From assembly GCA_910586195.1 (NCBI GenBank), contig CAJUHO010000027.1:1-16347 (forward strand): a stretch of DNA of 16,347 bases, in the 5' to 3' direction. This document shows positions 5,966 through 12,088 of this stretch, piece by piece (position 1 is the first letter of the stretch; every line of letters starts with the position of its first letter). Both the position numbers and the translations under genes were made by a program. A model generated the notes under the pieces. That model did no database searches. It saw only the letters and a list, made by a program, of their open reading frames with translations, and was not told the DNA's origin. Origin of the DNA: an uncultured Bacilli bacterium (GTDB taxonomy: Bacteria > Bacillota_I > Bacilli_A > RF39 > UBA660).

Positions 5966-6547
5966 ATGAATGTTGGAGCAAGAATAAAAAAACATAGAGA
6001 AAAGCAAAATATTTCACAAGAAGAATTAGCATTAAAAGTATTTGTTTCAAGACAAACAATATCTAATTGGGAAACAAATAAAAGTTACCCTGATATAAAA
6101 AGTTTAACTATGTTATCTAACATTTTTCATGTAACTCTAGATGATTTTATAAAAGGAGATATAGAGGAGATGAAAAGAATAGTTAGTAAAGAGAAAATAG
6201 AAAAATTTAATATAATGAGTTATATTTTCCTAGCAGAAATGCTAATTGTTATGTTTAGTGCTTATCCGTTGTTTAGCCTAGATGGATATATTGGTGTTAT
6301 TATTTGGACATTATTTTTTGTAATAACACTTATTACAGCAACAATTATTGAGAAGTTTAAAAAGAATAATGACATTCAAACTTATAAAGAAATTATTGCT
6401 TTTATGGAAAATAAATCATTATCTTATGAAGAGGTACAACAAGAAATTGGAAAAAGAAATTATCAAAAAATATTGTTAGCCATTTTAGCAGGATTAATAA
6501 CATTTATTATTTTCATAATTGAAATATTTATCATAAACAAGATATAA
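5966..6547 (+). CDS. XRE-family HTH regulator with C-terminal membrane helices
   Basis: A 193-aa protein whose N-terminus (about 4-60) is a Cro/CI-type HTH_3 domain: IKKHREKQNISQEELALKVF, then VSRQTISNWETNKSYPDIKSL and LDDFIKGD. The rest has two hydrophobic segments (about 85-103 and 107-125), a charged helix, and a last membrane segment (about 170-191). It is therefore probably a membrane-anchored DNA-binding regulator, a type common in Firmicutes. ATG 5966 is chosen because GGAGG (5955-5959) lies 6 nt before it; an in-frame ATG at 5903 falls inside the promoter palindrome. It is followed 24 nt later by a 36-aa membrane peptide. Targets are unknown. Confidence 0.85.
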   Translation: MNVGARIKKHREKQNISQEELALKVFVSRQTISNWETNKSYPDIKSLTMLSNIFHVTLDDFIKGDIEEMKRIVSKEKIEKFNIMSYIFLAEMLIVMFSAYPLFSLDGYIGVIIWTLFFVITLITATIIEKFKKNNDIQTYKEIIAFMENKSLSYEEVQQEIGKRNYQKILLAILAGLITFIIFIIEIFIINKI

Positions 6548-6571
6548 ACAAAAAATTTTAGGAGGTAGAAT

Positions 6572-6682
6572 ATGGAATTTTGGATAATTATGATACTATT
6601 TATATATATTGGTGGAGGTTGTTCACTTGCTGGTACTTGGTGGAGTAAAAAGAAAAAAGAAAAAAATCAAAAAAACAAATAA
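6572..6682 (+). CDS. Small membrane peptide, 36 aa
   Basis: ATG 6572 follows a strong GGAGG (6561-6565) at 6-nt spacing. The frame encodes MEFWIIMILFIYIGGGCSLA, then GTWWSKKKKEKNQ and a final KNK. That is one hydrophobic helix (about 3-22) with a Gly-Gly-Gly-Cys turn, an aromatic pair at the membrane edge, and a lysine-rich cytoplasmic tail. It sits 24 nt after the XRE/membrane regulator in the same direction and is probably its operon partner. A 74-codon frame starting at TTG 6609 overlaps it, but has no ribosome site and is rejected. Function unknown; a regulator-associated peptide is possible. Confidence 0.7.
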   Translation: MEFWIIMILFIYIGGGCSLAGTWWSKKKKEKNQKNK

Positions 6683-6855
6683 TATTATACTTATATTAGT
6701 TAGTAATTATTACTCCCTATTAATGTTTGTAAGAAAAGTTATTCAACTTCTTCTTCACAGGCACCAGATTGATATGAAACTTGAATTTTCTATTTTTATA
6801 GGGATTCGAGTTTTAGTATACTTAAATTTATGATAAAATATTTATAGAAATTAAA

Positions 6856-6896
6856 TTGCATTATGCCAATTTAGGAAATATACTTGCACGATGCCA
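6856..6896 (+). promoter_or_regulatory. Promoter with 13-mer direct repeat before PNPOx-like gene
   Basis: TTGCAT (6856-6861), a 17-nt spacer and TATACT (6879-6884) form a good promoter. The motif TTGCAnnATGCCA occurs at 6856-6868, overlapping the -35, and again at 6884-6896, at about the start site, 28 bp apart. That suggests a regulator binding direct repeats. The stretch from 6683 to 6855 holds no gene I can support. Confidence 0.45.
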
Positions 6897-6976
6897 TAAA
6901 CAATATGCATATTTAATCTAATAATATTTTTTATTATCTATTGTACAGATGGTAATTTGAAAGAAGATGAAATGCT

Positions 6977-7393
6977 ATGGACTTAAAGAAAATAGAAAAA
7001 TTTATTGGTAAACAAAAAGTAAGTTTTATTTGTTCTATAGATGAAGAAAATTATCCTAATGTAAAAGCAATGCTAAAACCTAGAAAAAGAATAGGACTAA
7101 AAGAATTTTATTTTTCTACTAATACTTTATCTATGAGAGTTAATCAATATAAAAACAGTCCAAATGCTAGTATTTACTTTTATCATAAAGGATTAATTAA
7201 ATATGTTGGTGTTATGTTAAAAGGAAAAATGGAAGTCTTAACAGACCAAGAAACTAAAAATATGATATGGGAAAAGGGGGATACAATATTTTATAAAAAA
7301 GGTGTAACTGATTCAGATTACTGTGTTTTAAAATTTACTGCTACAAGCGGTAGATATTATTGCGACTTAAAAACAGAAAGTTTTGATATTTAG
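6977..7393 (+). CDS. PNPOx-like flavin-binding split-barrel protein
   Basis: A 138-aa protein resembling the pyridoxamine 5'-phosphate oxidase-like family (FMN-binding split barrel, as in general stress protein 26-like proteins). The start (KIEKFIGKQKVSFICSIDEE) matches the typical helix plus first strand. It continues with PNVKAMLKP, FYFSTNTLSMRVNQYKNSPNASIYF, a GKMEVL strand, and the C-terminal FTATSGRYYCDL. Such proteins bind FMN, F420 or haem; the reaction cannot be told. No strong ribosome site precedes ATG 6977 (AGAAG only). The frame is intact, unlike several neighbours, and it appears to be transcribed alone. Confidence 0.7.
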   Translation: MDLKKIEKFIGKQKVSFICSIDEENYPNVKAMLKPRKRIGLKEFYFSTNTLSMRVNQYKNSPNASIYFYHKGLIKYVGVMLKGKMEVLTDQETKNMIWEKGDTIFYKKGVTDSDYCVLKFTATSGRYYCDLKTESFDI

Positions 7394-7523
7394 TGATTAT
7401 TAAATTACAAGTTAGTGATGAGGTGGAATAATATAAATTGTTAATAAAAATAGCATAATTGTAAAATATAATGGATAGAAAAAAATTATTTAAAATAGTA
7501 CACTTAATTTGGAGGTGGACAAA

Positions 7524-7972
7524 ATGAATTTAGGAAATAATTTATTTCAAGCAAGAAAAAAAGCAGGATTATCGCAGGAAACTGTTGCGGAAAAATTAGG
7601 TGTAAGTAGACAAACGATTTCAAAGTGGGAAACGGATGAAACAATACCAGATATTTATCAATCAAAAAAATGGCTAAACTATATAATTTGTCTTTAGATG
7701 AACTAATAGAGTTTGATGTTGATTTAAAGGAAATAGAGCAGACAATAGAAAATACTAATGAAGAAAAGGAATCAAAAATTGATTGGACAAGTGCTTGGAG
7801 TAAAAAGTATCCAGTACTTGTAACATATCAAAATAAAGTTAATATATCAAAGTATGCCCTTGAAATTAGAAATATGCTTAATAGTTTGAATATCGAGTAT
7901 GGATATAACACATTAGATAGTATGTTAGTTTTAAAGGATATACTTTATCACGAATGGAAAGATAAGAGGTAA
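7524..7972 (+). pseudogene. XRE-family HTH regulator, frameshifted at an A7 run
   Basis: ATG 7524, preceded by GGAGG (7511-7515), encodes a clear HTH_3 domain (NLFQARKKAGLSQETVAEKL, then GVSRQTISKWETDETIPD). The frame leaves sense after QSKK and stops at TAG (7695-7697). The -1 frame, entered at ATG 7670, continues exactly where expected: MAKLYNLSLDELIEFD, a charged linker, and a C-terminal domain ending KDILYHEWKDKR at TAA 7970-7972. The joined protein would have 149 residues, and its C-terminal half resembles a conserved extension seen in Firmicutes HTH proteins. The junction is A AAA AAA (7664-7670), so the cause may be a one-base deletion, a sequencing error, or programmed -1 frameshifting. 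Confidence 0.7.
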
Positions 7973-8396
7973 CAACAAATTACAAGTATATTTTAAGATG
8001 TAAATAATTTAGTATTTATATATTTTTTATGTTAAATTATTTACCAAGAGTTAAGTGAGAATGGCAAATTACAAAGGTCTTAGAATTAACCAATTGACAG
8101 TTCAATTTTTATTTCTATTTTATTTTAAGATAGTGAGATTAAAAGAATTTATATAACAAGCTTGATGAAATAGTGGCAGAAACAAAAAAATTAAATTCAG
8201 AAAGGAGTAAGTAATGAAGTCATTACTAAGGGTAGATGTTGCAAATTGTAAAGGTATGGTAATGTTATCTACAGAGTATGAACAAGAAAAAGTATGAATG
8301 TTTATGGAATAATATCTAAATAGGGAATAAATATGCAAGATGGATATTATTTAATATTTGCTAAATAGTAGTTAAATTAGGTTAACCATCATAATA
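7973..8396 (+). other. Gene-poor stretch with coding remnants
   Basis: No intact gene is supported. A short plus frame (8143-8214, ending KLDEIVAETKKLNSERSK) overlaps by one base, as TAATG, an ATG at 8214 with AAAGGAG 6 nt upstream. That ATG opens 27 codons (MKSLLRVDVANCKGMVMLST...) ending at TGA 8297. The overlap arrangement looks like the junction of two former genes, now truncated. The inverted repeat GTAATGA/TCATTAC (8211-8226) spans the junction. I do not recognise either fragment. Confidence 0.4.
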
Positions 8397-8412
8397 CATG
8401 AAAATTTTCATG
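8397..8412. repeat. Perfect 16-bp palindrome
   Basis: CATGAAAATTTTCATG is fully self-complementary. It lies 16 nt before a long hairpin (8428-8470) in the non-coding stretch left of the MBL-fold gene end. It may be an operator or part of a small mobile-element remnant. Confidence 0.5.
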
Positions 8413-8427
8413 CCGAATTTGCCCCAA

Positions 8428-8470
8428 AGGAAAGGATCATCTCTCGACTGTCTTTCGATGATCCTTTCCT
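8428..8470. repeat. Long hairpin, 14-bp perfect stem
   Basis: AGGAAAGGATCATC (8428-8441) and GATGATCCTTTCCT (8457-8470) are perfect inverted arms with a 15-nt loop. On the minus strand it lies 70 nt past the MBL gene stop and could act as its terminator, but only TT then GGGG follows the stem. The stem is richer in GC than its surroundings. Confidence 0.6.
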
Positions 8471-8539
8471 ATTCAATACTTACTTAGTTATTTTCTATTG
8501 ATTTCCAAATTCCTTATCAAATATCATTTAGAAATATTC

Positions 8540-9289
8540 TTAATTTCTGGCAGTCCTAAACTTTTTACTTTTAGCATATCCAATATCAAAGGCATTGGAA
8601 AGATGCATTAAAGTTATGTCTTGTCTTTTTTCCTCTGGTATCAAATCTTCTACTACATTTATAGGCATATGTCCTGCCCAGTTTTCCATTTGTGCATCAA
8701 GATACATATGTTCAATTTTACCATTTAAAAATTGCTCTAAAATTTCATTTGGTATTTCTTCAGTGTCACCACTATAAAAGAAGTTTTGACTTTCATCACT
8801 ATACAAATAACTATAAGCTTCCATAGGCATTAAATGAAAATCAAGATTGGTAAGTCCATGTACTGCATCATAGATTTTTAGATTATAATCTTTTATCTCT
8901 TCTGGTTTTTTAATATAGTACATTCTTTTTGCCTTTGTTTTATCATCATTGTAAATAATTGGTGGCATTTCCATTATATTCTCCATTAATGTTTTCACTT
9001 TATCTACATTAGGAAAAATTATTGTAGTTGGTTTAGCCAAAAAAATATTGTTTCTTAATATACTATTTCCTAAACTTCCAAAATGGTCAGAATGAAAATG
9101 GGTAATAATGATATCCATACTCGTAGGTTTTTCTTTTTCTAATATGTCTTTCATATGCATATCCACTCTGGTAGTTTCTCCGCAATCAAATAAAATCATT
9201 TTACTACCATTCATTCTATATCCTGATGTTGTTCCGTGTATAGTTGAAAAACCCCCTTCAGTTCCAATCATTTTTAATCCTTTACTCAT
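8540..9289 (-). CDS. MBL-fold metallo-hydrolase
   Basis: A 249-aa metallo-beta-lactamase-fold hydrolase. The zinc-site motif THFHSDHFG is at 63-71 (His64, His66, Asp68, His69), with His144 (DAVHGL), Asp175 (YSGDT) and His229 (MHLS) completing a two-metal site. The overall plan, including the N-terminal GTTSGY and ILFDCGE, resembles RNase Z-like or phosphodiesterase-like members. The substrate is unknown. I start at 9289, where GGAG lies at good spacing; an upstream in-frame TTG (9316) lies in an inverted repeat. It follows the TetR gene in the same direction across 136 nt, with a 17-bp inverted repeat between them, so TetR may control it. Confidence 0.82.
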   Translation of the reverse strand: MSKGLKMIGTEGGFSTIHGTTSGYRMNGSKMILFDCGETTRVDMHMKDILEKEKPTSMDIIITHFHSDHFGSLGNSILRNNIFLAKPTTIIFPNVDKVKTLMENIMEMPPIIYNDDKTKAKRMYYIKKPEEIKDYNLKIYDAVHGLTNLDFHLMPMEAYSYLYSDESQNFFYSGDTEEIPNEILEQFLNGKIEHMYLDAQMENWAGHMPINVVEDLIPEEKRQDITLMHLSNAFDIGYAKSKKFRTARN

Positions 9290-9315
9290 AATTCTCTCCT
9301 CTCTAAAAAAGCTCA

Positions 9316-9359
9316 ACTCTTGCTAAATAAAATATTTGACTGTTTTATTTAGCAAGAGT
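9316..9359 (-). promoter_or_regulatory. 17-bp perfect inverted repeat upstream of the MBL gene
   Basis: ACTCTTGCTAAATAAAA (9316-9332) and its exact complement (9343-9359) flank a 10-nt centre. Read on the minus strand, the stem is followed a few bases later by TTTTTT (9305-9310), so it could end the tetR transcript. The same strand also carries TTGCTA and TTTTAT 17 nt apart within the repeat, so it may be an operator-promoter for the MBL gene. The two readings are not exclusive. Confidence 0.55.
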
Positions 9360-9425
9360 ATTTATATAAATTTAGTATTAACAAAGCTTAGATAGTCAAT
9401 TTGTTGATTATAAAAACAATGAGAA

Positions 9426-9857
9426 TTATCCATTGTTTTTTGTTTGTACAAAATATTTCATCATTTCTTCTGGAGTTTCAATCATTTCCCTTTTATACCA
9501 TTCATCACACCATCCAAAGATAAGATAAGCAACAGTAACTTTAGAGTAGGCAACAACATTTGAATCTTCTTTTTTATAATCACAACAATAAACTATATTA
9601 TCAATTAACATAAATTGTAGATTTGCTTTATAAAGTAAATCAATAATATTCTTATGTTTTTGGAAGAAAGTAAATATTTGAAATCCTATATTTTCATCAT
9701 CTTTCCAATCACTTTTCCATTTATCAAATATATTTGATAAATAATACCTTATTATATCTTCTTTACTGTTAAAATTACGATAAATAGTGATGTCTCCTAA
9801 ACCTGCTTTTTTTGTAATTTCTTTATTAGTTATTTTATTAAAATCTTTCCTTTTCAT
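9426..9857 (-). CDS. TetR-family regulator, N-terminus truncated or damaged
   Basis: The frame encodes a TetR HTH (about 2-40: FNKITNKEITKKAGLGDITI, then YRNFNSKEDIIRYYL) and a ligand-domain remainder ending ETPEEMMKYFVQTKNNG. Total length is 143 aa against the usual 180-200. The missing helix 1 is encoded in frame just upstream (SSDIFLSETLIEL), but that part has no ATG, GTG or TTG and ends at a TAA before PESS. No ribosome site precedes ATG 9857. A TTGACA-17-TATATT promoter lies inside the lost N-terminal part. The gene is either decayed or makes a shortened protein. It sits upstream of the MBL gene and divergent from the esterase remnant. Confidence 0.6.
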   Translation of the reverse strand: MKRKDFNKITNKEITKKAGLGDITIYRNFNSKEDIIRYYLSNIFDKWKSDWKDDENIGFQIFTFFQKHKNIIDLLYKANLQFMLIDNIVYCCDYKKEDSNVVAYSKVTVAYLIFGWCDEWYKREMIETPEEMMKYFVQTKNNG

Positions 9858-9882
9858 AAGTTCTATTAAAGTTTCTGATAGA

Positions 9883-9911
9883 AATATATCACTTGATTCT
9901 GGTTATGTCAA
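9883..9911 (-). promoter_or_regulatory. Promoter of the tetR-like gene, minus strand
   Basis: On the minus strand TTGACA (plus 9906-9911) and TATATT (plus 9883-9888) are 17 nt apart. A small palindrome, TTTCT-GAT-AGAAA (9872-9884), overlaps the -10 and the start site and could be a repressor site. The promoter lies in DNA that still encodes the lost first helix of TetR. Confidence 0.5.
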
Positions 9912-9926
9912 TGAGGAGGAGTAAAA

Positions 9927-10055
9927 ATGACATTGAAAAGATGGATTATATTAGGGTGTGTTGCAATAGTGGGAATATGTATAGGTAGACTTTTAGTTCG
10001 GGCAATAATGAATTTATTACTTGGTGGAACTTTATTTGGCGGTAATTTTTTATGA
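9927..10055 (+). CDS. Small membrane peptide, 42 aa
   Basis: ATG 9927 follows GAGGAGGAG at good spacing. It encodes MTLKRWIILGCVAIVGICIG followed by RLLVRAIMNLLLGGTLFGG. That gives a basic N-terminus, one strong membrane helix (about 6-22) and a second amphipathic or hydrophobic stretch with Gly-Gly pairs. Its TGA overlaps the ATG of the following gene as ATGA (10052-10055), a sign of translational coupling to the esterase. It is divergent from the tetR-like gene. I recognise no family. Confidence 0.55.
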   Translation: MTLKRWIILGCVAIVGICIGRLLVRAIMNLLLGGTLFGGNFL

Positions 10056-10931
10056 AAAGACGTAAATTTGTGGGATTATGTATTATAGTATTTATAATTG
10101 CTCTAATAGTTGGTGTAGCAATTAAATTTGTTATTAAACCAGCATGGTCAAAAAATATAATGTTGAATAGAGTGATAAAATAGGAACTCTAATTTCTGAT
10201 GTATCTTATGGGGATAAGGAATCCAATAAATTTGATATGTATCTTCCAAAAGATAATTCAAAAGAAAATTATGGCTTAGTTGTATATCTTCATGCTGGTG
10301 GTTTTACAACAGGAGATAAGGTTGATGATAAGAAGATGTTAACTTGGCTTTGTTCTAAAGGATATGTTACAGTAGGAATTAACTATACACTTCGTACAGA
10401 AAAAAATGACGCAAGTGTTCTCACACAATCAAACGAAATTAAAGAAGCTATTCCAAAAGTAATTGAGGAAGCAAAAAATCATGGATATAATATTAATGGT
10501 ATTACAATGAGTGGTGGATCAGCAGGTGGAGCCTTAGCCATGTTATATGCTTATAGAGATGTCGAAGAATCTCCAGTACCAGTTAAGTTATTGTTTCAGA
10601 TGGTTGGACCATCAAGTTATTTTGTTGAAGATTGGGGAATTTATGGATTAAATCAAAAGAATATGAAGAATTAATGAAACCTATATCAGCATATAGATTC
10701 ATAAATGAAAAAACGGTTCCAAGTCTATTACTGTATGGAACCGAAGATAGATTTCAACCATATAAGGAGGTAAGACACTTAGAAAAAACATTAAAAGATA
10801 ACAATATTGATTATAAATTGTTTATAGCATCTCATTCCGGACCTGGTGTACAAAATGATGATAAGGTTATGAAATCATATATGGAAATGGTAGATGAGTA
10901 CCTTGCTAGGTATATGCCAGTAGAAAGATGA
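10052..10931 (+). pseudogene. BD-FAE/esterase-like alpha/beta hydrolase with two frameshifts
   Basis: Three consecutive frames together spell one membrane-anchored esterase. ATG 10052 gives a signal anchor (MKRRKFVGLCIIVFIIALIV...) ending at TAG 10182. The next frame carries ISDVSYGDKESNKFDMYLP, the oxyanion HAGGF and the nucleophile motif GGSAGG, ending at TAA 10674. The third frame carries YGTEDRF (acid Asp) and ASHSGPG (His) to TGA 10931. Adding one A near 10181-10184 and one in the A4 run near 10655-10659 restores about 292 residues. The full Ser-Asp-His triad survives, so decay is recent, or these are sequence errors. It is coupled to the 42-aa peptide. Confidence 0.75.
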
Positions 10932-10967
10932 ATGTATATACAAATTAGATACCTATTCTTAATATAG

Positions 10968-11093
10968 ACATTTGTTGTAATAAAGGAAATTAGAAAACAA
11001 TATATTGAAATGCGAGAACTAAAGGGGAAAGCGGATTTTATAATATTAAACTATAAAAATGGAAAATTAACAGTAAACAGTTTAATATATAGA
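10968..11093 (+). other. Possible coding remnant
   Basis: A plus-strand frame after TAG 10965 reads KEIRKQYIEMRELKGKADF and then IILNYKNGKLTVNSLIYRLQ before it runs into the opposite-strand membrane gene; it stops at 11162. ATG 11010 is available but lacks a ribosome site. The protein-like texture suggests the edge of a deleted gene. I assign no family. Confidence 0.25.
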
Positions 11094-11984
11094 TTACAAA
11101 TGTGTAATGATATTAGCTTTTTTTGCTGGGATTTTGGTAGCTATTATTTTATAAATTATTAATATAACAATCGTGAATACTATAGTGCCAATGGAAAGTG
11201 ATAAAATATTTTTAGTTAGAAGATTGATAATATCAAGTATATAAATCTCACCTTCAAAAATAAGTTTACCTAATTCTTTAAAAATCAGAGTTATAATTAA
11301 TGTGGAAATTCCTGCTGTTAAAATAATATTGAGACCTGTTTTGATACCTTCTATTTTTTTTGTTTTAAAAATTGTAATACCTATAATACAAATAATTGCA
11401 GTGATAACTAAGCAAATTCTTAATTTTTCTCCTAAGATAAATTGTACAGTTCTTAATTTCCTTTCCTCTTTTGGTGTTAAATAGTCTTCTAATATACTTG
11501 TTTTAGGAATTTGTTTTATATATTTTTTTGATTTTTCATGAATGTTTTGTAGGATATTTGCTTTTTCCTTTTCTGTAAGCTGATTTTTTTCATCGATGGT
11601 ATTAATGATATGAAAAATTATTTCTTCTAATTTATCTTCTGAGATAAGTGCTGTGTCTTTTCCTGTTAAAATATATTCCATCATATTGCTAGTTATATCC
11701 GTTGTTAAATTGTTTAATTCTTTTGTATTTAGTATTTCTAAAATTTCTTCAGGACTTATTTTATTGTCATTATCTTCATATATTGGCCCTAGTATAGAAT
11801 CGATATTTTTCATAAATTCTACTTCGTGCATTGTTAATTTTTCAATTTCGAAATTCTTTATAATTTTTTCTATATTGTCTTTTTTAAAACTATTACTAAT
11901 AGGAAATAATAATAACAGCGAAACTGTTGAAAAAAATAATATAATACTTAAAATTACTAATATTATTTTTTTTAATAAATTCAT
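11094..11984 (-). CDS. Multi-pass membrane protein of unknown function
   Basis: About 296 aa. An N-terminal hydrophobic segment (about 5-27) is followed by a ~160-residue polar, glutamate- and lysine-rich region, which should lie outside the cytoplasm if the first segment is an uncleaved anchor. Three more membrane segments follow (about 190-206, 217-237, 258-282), and the C-terminus is basic. No enzymatic motif is visible. Start choice is uncertain: AGGAAG (11996-12001) lies 11 nt from ATG 11984 but only 2 nt from ATG 11993, so 11984 is preferred. It is divergent from the P-type ATPase, with overlapping promoters, which hints at linked regulation but does not reveal its job. Confidence 0.7.
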   Translation of the reverse strand: MNLLKKIILVILSIILFFSTVSLLLLFPISNSFKKDNIEKIIKNFEIEKLTMHEVEFMKNIDSILGPIYEDNDNKISPEEILEILNTKELNNLTTDITSNMMEYILTGKDTALISEDKLEEIIFHIINTIDEKNQLTEKEKANILQNIHEKSKKYIKQIPKTSILEDYLTPKEERKLRTVQFILGEKLRICLVITAIICIIGITIFKTKKIEGIKTGLNIILTAGISTLIITLIFKELGKLIFEGEIYILDIINLLTKNILSLSIGTIVFTIVILIIYKIIATKIPAKKANIITHL

Positions 11985-12007
11985 ACTTTTCATCACTTCC
12001 TATTTTT

Positions 12008-12036
12008 ATTATAGCAATTTTTCTATGGTTAGACAA
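12008..12036 (-). promoter_or_regulatory. Promoter of the membrane protein, minus strand
   Basis: On the minus strand TTGTCT (plus 12031-12036), a 17-nt spacer, and TATAAT (plus 12008-12013) preceded by TGC form an extended -10 promoter. Its -35 shares bases with the -35 of the divergent ATPase promoter. Confidence 0.75.
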
Positions 12037-12058
12037 ATAAAGGGGATTATGGTATATT
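12030..12058 (+). promoter_or_regulatory. Promoter of the P-type ATPase
   Basis: TAGACA (12030-12035), a 17-nt spacer and TATATT (12053-12058) lie 31 nt before the ATG. The -35 overlaps that of the divergent minus-strand promoter by five bases, so two polymerases could not occupy both at once. Confidence 0.6.
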
Positions 12059-12088
12059 AATTTAAATAGATATAAAGGATTGGATTTA

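Noticed and set aside
6609..6833. 74-codon TTG-started frame after the XRE regulator
   Set aside because: It lacks a ribosome site and overlaps the 36-aa frame at 6572, which has GGAGG at ideal spacing and a sensible membrane-peptide composition.
8120..8338. 72-codon minus-strand frame
   Set aside because: It has no ribosome site, its composition is that of reverse-read AT-rich DNA, and it overlaps the more plausible plus-strand remnants.
5071..11093. Integration of a mobile element at tRNA-Lys with a second att copy
   Set aside because: I found no repeat of the tRNA 3' end to the right within the window, and no integrase or recombinase gene.
11653..12060. 135-codon plus-strand frame opposite the membrane protein gene
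   Set aside because: It is a mirror of the AT-rich membrane-protein gene on the other strand, whose promoter and hydrophobic pattern are convincing.
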